Assembly: GCF_022410465.1 (NCBI RefSeq)
Contig: NZ_JAJSON010000016.1
Coordinates: 1-64,000 of the forward strand
Reading direction: 5' to 3'
Source: Christiangramia crocea
GTDB taxonomy: Bacteria > Bacteroidota > Bacteroidia > Flavobacteriales > Flavobacteriaceae
Length of the DNA stretch: 64,000 bases
Below, piece after piece: positions 1 to 7,300 of the stretch. Every line of letters starts with the position of its first letter. The first letter of the stretch is position 1. Made by a program: the position numbers and the translations under genes. Below the pieces are notes generated by a model. That model had not been told where the DNA came from, made no database searches, and was given only the letters and a program-made list of their open reading frames with translations.

Positions 1-264
1 CTTACCAATGCGCTTAAATATGCTTTCCCGCAAGAACAACAAGGCGTTATTAATATCAGCCTGCAGAAAGATTCTGAACAAAATTTGAGATTAAAGGTTA
101 TAGATAACGGGGTTGGGAAAACAAATGGTCTTGCGCCAAAAGGTACAGGATTTGGCTCACAACTGGTGAAATTACTAACCCGACAACTCAATGGAACAAT
201 GACAGAACGTAATGATAAAGGAACTCATATTGAATTTGACTTTTTAATCAGCAAAAGCGCATAA
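1..264 (+). CDS. Sensor histidine kinase, C-terminal part (cut by window start)
   Basis: Reading frame 1 is open from the first base to a TAA at 262-264 and gives 87 residues of an HATPase_c domain. The N box (LTNALKYAFP, first residues), a G1 box (VIDNGVGK) and a G2-type glycine loop (GTGFGSQLVKLL) are visible. The sequence style fits the HisKA_2-type kinases that often pair with LytTR or AmiR-type regulators. The stop overlaps the ATG of the next gene by one base (TAATG), so the two are almost certainly translationally coupled and form a two-component pair. The sensor and phosphoacceptor domains lie outside the window, so the signal cannot be judged. Confidence 0.88.
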   Translation, partial: LTNALKYAFPQEQQGVINISLQKDSEQNLRLKVIDNGVGKTNGLAPKGTGFGSQLVKLLTRQLNGTMTERNDKGTHIEFDFLISKSA

Positions 265-1007
265 TGAGTGAAAAAATAAAAATACTTATTGTGGAAGATG
301 AAATGATCATCGCGGCTAATATCTCATTACAGTTAAATGAACTAGGATATGAGGTTACCGGTATTGTTCCCAGAGGAGAAGAAGCTTTAATGCATATAAA
401 ATCAGAAACTCCGGATATATTACTGCTCGACATCAACCTCAAAGGATCTTTAGATGGAATAGAGACCGCCCTGGAAATGCAAAAAACTCACGATATCCCT
501 GTGATCTATCTAACCGCAAATGCAGACGAAGCACATTTCAACCGGGCAAAGGAAACACATCCTTACGCTTTTGTAGCCAAACCTTTCAAAAAATTAGATC
601 TGCAACGGGCAATCGAATTGACTGTTTCCCAAGTAGGCTTTAAAAATGAAAACAATTCTAATTCCAAAACTAAAGAAGATGAAGCCTTCATCTTAAATGA
701 CTGTATTTTTGTGCGGCATCTAAATTCAATGGTAAAAGTAAATATTAAAGACATACTTTACATTGAAGCCGAACGGAATTATTGCCGCATCTTCACCAGC
801 AACAAGGAATATCTCCTTGTCATGACGCTGAAAGAGATGGATAAGAAGTTACCGTCCAAACCCTTTTTAAGGGTCCACAGGTCTTATATCATTAATATTT
901 CTCAAATCACAGAGATAGCCACCACCCATATCGTCATTGGCAGGAAAGCTATTCCCATTAGTAAACCTTTAAAAAAGGAATTGCTCAAGCGACTACAAAC
1001 CATTTGA
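264..1007 (+). CDS. LytTR-family response regulator
   Basis: A 247-residue cytoplasmic transcription factor. Residues 5-122 form a receiver domain with acidic pocket E11-D12, phosphoacceptor D56 (LLLDINLK), T84 and K106 (VAKPF). A short linker precedes a LytTR DNA-binding domain at about 145-247 (typical stretches YIEAERNYCRI and FLRVHRSYIIN). It overlaps the upstream histidine kinase by one base, which is presumably its cognate kinase. LytTR regulators bind paired direct repeats. The target is unknown, and no obvious target gene follows because the next 700 bases are gene-poor. Confidence 0.93.
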   Translation: MSEKIKILIVEDEMIIAANISLQLNELGYEVTGIVPRGEEALMHIKSETPDILLLDINLKGSLDGIETALEMQKTHDIPVIYLTANADEAHFNRAKETHPYAFVAKPFKKLDLQRAIELTVSQVGFKNENNSNSKTKEDEAFILNDCIFVRHLNSMVKVNIKDILYIEAERNYCRIFTSNKEYLLVMTLKEMDKKLPSKPFLRVHRSYIINISQITEIATTHIVIGRKAIPISKPLKKELLKRLQTI

Positions 1008-1632
1008 TCGCCTTGCTCAGTAAATCTTCTTACCCGGACAACATATCGATGCTTTCGTCCCACATCGTTTATTTTAACCACTGATTATTAGTTATTTAGA
1101 CTTATTAAAGAAAATCATTTAATCAAAAATCATCTTATGAAAACAATACTACCAGCCTTTTTTAACTAGACAATAATAATCCTCCTTAATTTATTTGAAT
1201 TATCAAGGATAGAATCTTTACAGTCATCACAACAGTTTATCAACAAGCTCTATCCATCATCATTGTAATTTTAAATATAGTTAGGTCATTCATCAATCCT
1301 AATTAGAATAGTTGAAAAAGGCTGAAAGTATTAATATAAGCCGGTCTCTCTTTTAGAAAGATCCGGTTAAGCATCTCTAATAAAAAATTATCTATTAAGC
1401 CTGAAAAACCCGAAGATTTAGGAGTACTTACCATTTGCTGGGCTTGGGGGGCCAGTTTTAAAGGTAATTATGAAAAAGTCCAGGGTTTTTGGGCTATAGA
1501 TGAAATCTAAAGAATTCGTAAAAGAGTTTGATGATTCAGTTTTATACCCAATCATCTAATGCCTGATATCCTTTCGGCACAGTTTTATTTACAATTAAAA
1601 TCTAAAAACAAAAAATCTCTTTCCATAATACA
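1008..1632. other. Gene-free stretch, possibly decayed coding remnants
   Basis: I find no intact gene in these 625 bases. At 1340-1509 (+) there is an open stretch without a start codon whose translation ends with a tryptophan-rich segment (TICWAWGASFKGNYEKV) and a stop, which could be the tail of a decayed gene. A 10-codon ATG frame at about 1138 ends at once. Stops are dense in all frames elsewhere. No transposase remnant or tRNA is visible. Confidence 0.5.
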
Positions 1633-1664
1633 AGAAAAAAAGCCTCTGATTGTTTAATCAGCTC
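1633..1664 (-). terminator. Terminator of the 55-residue membrane protein gene
   Basis: On the minus strand CTGATT (1646-1651) pairs with AATCAG (1656-1661) around a 4-base loop, with flanking G/C pairs and then a run of seven T (A-run at 1635-1641 on the plus strand). It lies about 50 bases after the stop of the small gene at 1712-1879. Confidence 0.6.
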
Positions 1665-1711
1665 CTCACACATCTTATTTTTGGTAGTATAAAAGGGGAG
1701 AAAAGGTGGAA

Positions 1712-1879
1712 CTATAATAACATGATAAGTAATGTTATTAAGACTGAAGAAATGGCTATGATGGACATACTTATAATTAAAATGCTTTCTTTAGCAGCTA
1801 AGTATTCTTTTTTAAAATCCTGATCTTTTTCGACTAATTCTTTCATTGACACATCAATATCTACAAATATATCATTCAT
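1712..1879 (-). CDS. Putative small single-pass membrane protein (55 aa)
   Basis: An ATG at 1879 opens a 55-codon frame ending in TAG at 1714-1712. The product starts MNDIFVDIDVSMKELVEKD, has a charged amphipathic N-terminal half (about residues 10-31) and then a strongly hydrophobic C-terminal helix (about 33-55, ILIISMSIIAISSVLITLL), so it should sit in the inner membrane with its N-terminus in the cytoplasm. A rho-independent terminator follows in the same direction, which supports a real transcript. The frame is short and could have been missed by automatic calling. I do not recognise the family. It might be a small regulatory membrane protein, but nothing in the sequence shows its role. 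Confidence 0.5.
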   Translation of the reverse strand: MNDIFVDIDVSMKELVEKDQDFKKEYLAAKESILIISMSIIAISSVLITLLIMLL

Positions 1880-1890
1880 TAAAATCTTTT

Positions 1891-1918
1891 AAAATACCTT
1901 TTTGAAGGTATTTTTTTC
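1891..1918. terminator. Hairpin upstream of the small membrane protein gene
   Basis: AAAATACCTT (1891-1900) and AAGGTATTTT (1905-1914) form a perfect 10-bp stem with a 4-base loop. On the plus strand the stem runs into seven T, so it can work as a terminator in that direction. On the minus strand it sits 12 bases before the ATG at 1879 and could shape the 5' leader of that gene. Which role is real cannot be told. Confidence 0.45.
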
Positions 1919-1986
1919 ATAATGAAAGAACTAGAATAGATTATTAAGTAACGTCATTAAAGGATATGAAATAAGAATCCTAAAAT

Positions 1987-2037
1987 ACAAAAAAGCCTCT
2001 TCTCGAATCAACGGAAAAAAGCTTCTCATTGGCTAGC
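1987..2037. repeat. 51-bp direct repeat, copy 1
   Basis: Fifty of 51 bases are identical to 2600-2650 (the one difference is TCTTCTCG here against TCTTCCCG there). It begins ACAAAAAAGCC and ends ATTGGCTAGC. The two copies are direct and bracket the orphan lipoprotein gene. The core has weak dyad symmetry (TTCC.CG / CGGAA), so it might be a worn terminator-type element that was copied. Confidence 0.9.
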
Positions 2038-2219
2038 CAAAATACTTGCGACACTTAGATTATAAATCAGCCATAAACATCTCTTAACTTCCCTCAAGTT
2101 TATTTCACAATAAATGCCATCAAAAAATTTGTCCGAAAACCTGTAGGAAACATGATACTGGACATTCGTTCTAATTGAAGGCTATATTTTTAAAGAGTCA
2201 ATTTTAAAAATTAAGCATC

Positions 2220-2558
2220 ATGAAAAACTTAATAAACTATTGTTCAGCTGGTGCTTTACTCGTTTACCTGATCTTTCTTTCATCAGGTTGTTCAAAGGAT
2301 TGGATTGATGAACAGTTGGATTGTGAGTTCTATTCTTATATAAAAGTAGCTTCAACATGTGAATGCCTGGTAAATGAAGAGCCCAATTGTGAAGTTAATT
2401 ACAGCCAGCTTACAGAAAAAGAGTATGATCGCATCAGTGCTCTTTTCGATGAAAGTGGGAACGAGTGTATTGAAATATCCGGGCTTAATTTTTCAGGAAA
2501 GAATTTCTCAGGTATGGCTAAAAGGCCTTTTGTCAACAATTGCCATCAATTTCTTTGA
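2220..2558 (+). CDS. Orphan lipoprotein, unknown function
   Basis: A 112-residue protein with a lipoprotein signal peptide: short basic N-terminus, hydrophobic stretch about 10-22 and lipobox LSSGC (lipid-bearing Cys at about residue 24). The mature part is acidic and carries several cysteines (CEF, CECL, NCEV, ECIE, NCHQ), suggesting disulfides in the periplasm or on the outer membrane. I do not recognise a family. It stands alone, flanked by two 51-bp direct repeats in a gene-poor stretch next to a tRNA gene, so it may be a recent arrival or the remnant of a larger unit. The last codons lie just before repeat copy 2. Confidence 0.6.
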   Translation: MKNLINYCSAGALLVYLIFLSSGCSKDWIDEQLDCEFYSYIKVASTCECLVNEEPNCEVNYSQLTEKEYDRISALFDESGNECIEISGLNFSGKNFSGMAKRPFVNNCHQFL

Positions 2559-2599
2559 ATTACCAAAAGTGAAATCAGATGGAACGAAAAACTCCAAAA

Positions 2600-2650
2600 A
2601 CAAAAAAGCCTCTTCCCGAATCAACGGAAAAAAGCTTCTCATTGGCTAGC
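2600..2650. repeat. 51-bp direct repeat, copy 2
   Basis: Direct copy of 1987-2037 with a single base change. It lies 42 bases after the stop of the lipoprotein gene. Confidence 0.9.
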
Positions 2651-2713
2651 ACCTCTCAGTGCTAACTACACATCCCGACAAGTCGGGACAAACAACACAA
2701 CTAATCATTAGTG

Positions 2714-2750
2714 CCAAAAAAAGCCCCCATTTTTCGTAGGAGCTTTTTTG
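2714..2750 (-). terminator. Terminator after tRNA-Asp
   Basis: On the minus strand AAGCTCC (2745-2739) pairs with the GGGGCTT that reads from 2727 to 2721, followed by a run of T. It begins about 14 bases after the 3' end of the tRNA and points the same way. Confidence 0.7.
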
Positions 2751-2758
2751 CAATTTTG

Positions 2759-2832
2759 CGGTCTGGACGAGACTCGAACTCGCGACCCCCTGCGTGACAG
2801 GCAGGTATTCTAACCAACTGAACTACCAGACC
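2759..2832 (-). tRNA. tRNA-Asp (GTC)
   Basis: A 74-nt cloverleaf on the minus strand. The acceptor stem GGTCTGG (from 2832) pairs with CCAGACC (ending at 2760), with discriminator G at 2759 and no encoded CCA. The D arm contains AGTTCAGTTGGTTAGA, the anticodon loop reads CTGTCAC with anticodon GTC, and the T arm contains GAGTTCGAGTCTC. A terminator follows. Anticodon GTC decodes GAC/GAU. The aspartyl-tRNA synthetase gene is at 58 kb. Confidence 0.97.
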
Positions 2833-2918
2833 GTTGCTTTATTGCGAGGGCAAATATACTACCCTTTTTAATTTCACCAAACCTTTTTTAAATATTTTTA
2901 GCACGAAAAATAAGCCCC

Positions 2919-3848
2919 CTATCCAAACTTTTGTTTCTCAAGTAAATATGCGGTCATAATATTGTCAAAATTTTTATTGATATCGGCTTCCACATACTTT
3001 ATACGGTATTTGGCACATTGCATTTTTAAGTTATCGAGGTACTCCTCTACGGCCTTTTTATAATTCTCCCTGATGTTATCTGAATACAGGTCAACCTCCA
3101 TCCCTGTTTCCACGTCGGTAAAGCGGCGAGGGGTGTTTTCAAAATTGAAATCAAGTTCCCTTTTTTCATCGATCACATGAAAAAGGATCACCTCATGCCG
3201 GTTATATTTCAGATGCCTTAAAGCCTCAAAAAGTCTCTCCTCATCGGTGTCGGCCTGAAACATGTCTGTAAACAGAAAGATCAGGGATCGCCTCTTTAAT
3301 TTTTCAGCGATCTGATGCAGGTACGTATAGGTATCGGTATTTTTCCGTTTCGCAGGATTTTTCAGTATACTGTTCAGTTTATCCAAAAGCATATGATGAT
3401 GCCGCTCACTGGATTTCTCGGGAGCATAGAACTCAAATTCATCACTATAGATACTTATTCCCACGGCATCGCGCTGCCGTTTTAAAATATGCATCAAACA
3501 GGCCGAGGCCAGAACCGAGAATCCTATCTTATTAAGAGAGTCCAGACTCTGACCCTTCATCTTCGGATAATGCATGGAAGCCGAATTATCAATAATCAGA
3601 TGACACCTCAGATTGGTTTCCTCCTCATATCTTCTTGTATAAAGCTTATCGGTCTTCGCAAACAGCTTCCAGTCTATATGCCGGGTACTCTCCCCGCTAT
3701 TATAGATCTTATGCTCGGCGAATTCGGCAGAAAACCCGTGAAACGGACTCTTATGCATCCCGGAGATATAACCTTCCACCACCTGTTTTGCGAGGAGGTC
3801 AAGATTTAAAAATCCGCCGGTTTCATGAAGTTCTTTTTCAATATTCAT
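2919..3848 (-). CDS. DUF58 / von Willebrand A-like protein
   Basis: A 309-residue cytoplasmic protein of the DUF58 family. The N-terminal signature (GFSAEFAEHKIYNSGESTRHIDW, about 38-60, family-conserved G..R.IDW) is followed by a vWA-like fold with a MIDAS-type motif at D87-S89-S91 (IDNSASMH) and a second cluster FTDMF near 195. In other bacteria DUF58 genes sit beside a MoxR AAA+ ATPase and Bat proteins, where they are thought to help chaperone-like assembly of metalloproteins or respond to stress. Here neither partner is adjacent, so the protein is annotated only by family. A terminator for trxA separates it from the upstream gene, so it has its own transcript. Confidence 0.9.
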   Translation of the reverse strand: MNIEKELHETGGFLNLDLLAKQVVEGYISGMHKSPFHGFSAEFAEHKIYNSGESTRHIDWKLFAKTDKLYTRRYEEETNLRCHLIIDNSASMHYPKMKGQSLDSLNKIGFSVLASACLMHILKRQRDAVGISIYSDEFEFYAPEKSSERHHHMLLDKLNSILKNPAKRKNTDTYTYLHQIAEKLKRRSLIFLFTDMFQADTDEERLFEALRHLKYNRHEVILFHVIDEKRELDFNFENTPRRFTDVETGMEVDLYSDNIRENYKKAVEEYLDNLKMQCAKYRIKYVEADINKNFDNIMTAYLLEKQKFG

Positions 3849-3883
3849 AGCAGGTATTAAATTACCTATACTTTATGAATTAA

Positions 3884-3907
3884 AAAAGCCACGCTAATGC
3901 GTGGCTT
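3884..3907 (-). terminator. Terminator after trxA
   Basis: AAGCCACGC (3886-3894) and GCGTGGCTT (3899-3907) form a 9-bp perfect stem with loop TAAT. On the minus strand it runs into six T. Confidence 0.88.
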
Positions 3908-3930
3908 GAATAATTATTTTTTTCTAAATT

Positions 3931-4251
3931 TTATTGCAACAATTGATCGATAGCGTCAGCGTAAGTCTGCTTTGGAGCTACTCCAACCTGGCGACCTACA
4001 ACCTCACCGTTTTGGAAAACCAGTACGGTAGGTATATTTCTAACACCATACTTAGCGGCAAATTCCTGGTTAGCATCAACGTCCAGTTTTCCTACAACGG
4101 CTTTCCCGTCATATTCCGTACTGATTTCATCGATGATTGGTCCAACCATTCTACATGGTCCGCACCATGCAGCCCAAAAATCTACCATTACAGGCTTATC
4201 ACTTTTAAGTACCTGTTCTTCAAAGTTCGCGTCAGTTATTTCAATAGCCAT
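3931..4251 (-). CDS. trxA: Thioredoxin
   Basis: A 106-residue single-domain thioredoxin with the redox-active WCGPC motif (C30, C33), the buried Asp in MVDFWA and the cis-proline stretch RNIPTVLVF. It lacks a signal peptide, so it is the cytoplasmic protein-disulfide reductant working with thioredoxin reductase and supplying electrons to ribonucleotide reductase and other enzymes. It lies 121 bases after dnaE on the same strand and has its own downstream terminator. Confidence 0.96.
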   Translation of the reverse strand: MAIEITDANFEEQVLKSDKPVMVDFWAAWCGPCRMVGPIIDEISTEYDGKAVVGKLDVDANQEFAAKYGVRNIPTVLVFQNGEVVGRQVGVAPKQTYADAIDQLLQ

Positions 4252-4372
4252 AATATGTTATTTTTCTAAATTCTTAATTTGATTCGTAAAAGTAGTCAAT
4301 AAAATAATTATTCCTTACATCACCAATATTATATTTGACTATAAGCATATTGGTTGCTTTTATTTTGGGGTA

Positions 4373-7300
4373 TTAATTCAATTTATACATAAACTGTTCC
4401 TTTTCGAGTATTTCAATAAGTTCCTGGGATATCCTGATCTTGTGTTTCCTGCTGGGCATATGCAATTTTACCTGCTCCTTCATTTCATAGACCACAAAAT
4501 TCAGATGGCTTTCCCCCTTATGAGACATAAAAGTATCCTTCAGCCATTCGATCTTTTCACTATGTAGATCATCGATGTTCAGCTGAATTGTAAGTTTCTT
4601 CGCATATTTATCCATGATATCATGCAATAAATTCATCTCCCTGAACTGTATTCTTGGGTCTCCTTTCTTCCCTGTATCTTTATTGGTCCAGCCTTCTTTT
4701 ACGAAGACCTTCATATGTATAAAATTATTAGAAACAAAAAAGTGCTTCATTCTTAGATATTCCTCCCCAAAGATCTTAAACTCATAAGACTCATCATAAT
4801 CCTCCACAGTAAAGATTGCCCAGCCTTTACCATTCTTGGAAACGCGGTGCTGCACATCTACGACAACACCTCCAATCGTAAGATCCCTGTTCACTATGGA
4901 CTCCAGGTCCCTGAAATCGGATATTTTACCATTACAGAAATAATTCATCTCAATCCTAAAGTCATCCAGCGGATGCCCCGATATATAGATCCCAACAACT
5001 TCTTTCTCACGACGAAGTTTTTCCATGGTGCCCCACTCCTCACATGGCGGCACTTCAGGCTCGGGGATTTGAACTTCACTGGCTTCGCCAAAAAGGCTAA
5101 CCTGTGAGGAATTCTGATTCTCCTGAAATTTTTGCGCATATTTTACCACTTTTTCCAGGAAGCTCATTCCGCTGCCATCATCATGGAAATACTGCGCACG
5201 ATGTGTCCCTCCAAAACCGTCAAATCCACCGGCCAAAGCAAGGTTCTCAAAAGCCTTTTTATTGGCAGCTCTCAGGTCTATTCTTTTTGCCATATCGAAA
5301 ATGGATCTATATGGACCTTCTTTCGTTTTTCGGTTTTCAACGATAGTAGCCACAGCTCCAGCTCCAACTCCTTTTATCGCCCCCATTCCAAAGCGAACCG
5401 CGTTATCTTTATTTACAGAGAATTTATAATAGGACTCGTTCACATCAGGCCCAAGAACATTAAGCTTCATACGCTTACATTCTTCCATAAAGAAGGTGAC
5501 CTGCTTGATATCGTTCATATTATTGGAAAGTACAGCTGCCATATATTCTGCAGGATAATGCGCTTTCAGATAGGCTGTCTGGTAAGCGATCCAGGCATAA
5601 CAGGTGGAATGCGACTTGTTGAAAGCATAGGAAGCAAAAGCCTCCCAGTCTTTCCATATCTTTTCAAGCACCTCTTCAGGATGGCCTTTTTCTTTACCTC
5701 CATCTATGAACTTTGGCTTCAATTGTGCCAAAAGGGCAGCGATCTTTTTACCCATCGCTTTTCGAAGCATATCTGCTTCACCTTTACTAAACCCCGCCAG
5801 TTTCTGCGATAAAAGCATCACCTGCTCCTGGTAAACGGTAATTCCGTAGGTCTCTTCAAGGTATTCCTCCATTTCCGGAAGATCATAAGAGATCTCTTCT
5901 TCTCCATGCTTACGGGCAATGAAACTGGGGATATATTCCATAGGCCCGGGACGATATAACGCATTCATAGCGATAAGGTCATCAAAAACCGTAGGCTTTA
6001 AGGACTGCATATGCTTCTGCATCCCGGGAGATTCGTACTGGAATATCCCAATGGTTTCTCCTCTCTGGAAAAGCTTATAGGTCTCTTCATCGTCCAGCGG
6101 AAAATTATCCGGATCGAGATCGATTCCGTGACGGCCTTTTACAATTTTTACCGTATCCTTTATTAAGGTAAGGGTCTTCAGACCCAGAAAGTCCATCTTC
6201 AGCAGACCGGCACTTTCCACTACCGAGTTGTCGAACTGAGTCACATACAGGTCGGAATCCTTAGCAACCGAAACAGGCACATAATTGGTAATATCGCCGG
6301 GTGTAATGATCACCCCGCAGGCATGAATACCGGTGTTTCGAACTGAACCTTCCAGAATACGGGCCTGGTTCACCGTTTCGGCTTCCAGATCATCGCCTTC
6401 AGCTAAATTTAAAAGCTCGTTTATTTTTTCAATTTCATCCCCGCGGAATTTTGACTTGATCGTCTTTTCGTCCATCGCGAAAAGCTTCCCAAGTTTAGTA
6501 TTCGGGATTAGTTTAGCAATTCTATCGGCCTCCATTAAAGGAAGATCCAGCACCCTTGCAGTATCCCGAATAGACGACTTCGCAGCCATGGTTCCATAGG
6601 TAATGATCTGAGCCACCTGGTTAGCCCCGTATTTCTTGATCACATAATCCATAACGCGGCTTCGGCCTTCATCATCAAAGTCGATATCAATATCAGGCAT
6701 ACTCACACGATCGGGATTCAGGAAACGCTCGAAAAGCAGATCATACTTGATAGGGTCGATGTTGGTAATTCCAAGGCAGTAGGCCACTGCAGATCCGGCA
6801 GCCGATCCACGTCCGGGACCAACCGACACTCCCATTTCCCTGGCGGCCCTTATGAAGTCTTCCACAATAAGAAAGTAACCAGGATACCCGGTATTTTCAA
6901 TTACCGATAATTCAAAGTCCAGTCGCTCCTTTATACTTTCGGTTATGTCGCCATAGCGAACCTTTGCGCCCTCGTAGGTGATATGTTTTAAATAAGCGTT
7001 TTCACCTCTTTTTCCCCCGTCAACAAGGTCCTCTTCACTCTGGAATTGCTCCGGAATGGTGAATTTAGGAAGCAGAACGTCCCGGGCCAGTTCGAAGGGT
7101 TCAACCTTTTCAACTATTTCCTGGATGTTGCTAATGGCTTCCGGAAGGTCCTTAAAAAGACTCTTCATTTCATCACCGCTCTTAAAGTAATATTCCTGAT
7201 TTGGAAGACCGTACCTGTACCCCCTGCCCCGACCAATTGGGGTCGCCTGCTTCTCCCCGTCTTTTACACACAGTAAAATATCATGGGCATTGGCATCTTC

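Larger units (their letters stand above)
1880..2219. other. Intergenic stretch with hairpin and first direct-repeat copy
   Basis: Apart from the hairpin at 1891-1918 and the repeat at 1987-2037 I see no gene here. The 180 bases after the repeat are AT-rich with stops in all frames and should hold the promoter of the lipoprotein gene at 2220, but no clean TTG/TAnnTTTG pair stands out. Confidence 0.5.

Noticed and set aside
2374-2649. Open frame overlapping the lipoprotein gene and repeat copy 2
   Set aside because: It lies in another frame of a gene with a clear signal peptide and runs through repeat DNA.
2759-2832. tRNA-Asp as an integration site of an island at 1.0-2.75 kb
   Set aside because: I looked for a second copy of the tRNA 3' end near the region and saw none, and there is no integrase. 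The 51-bp repeats do not match the tRNA.
5132-5812. Long plus-strand frame of 226 codons inside dnaE
   Set aside because: Antisense to a well-conserved part of DNA polymerase III; the translation is Cys/His/Phe-rich shadow sequence.
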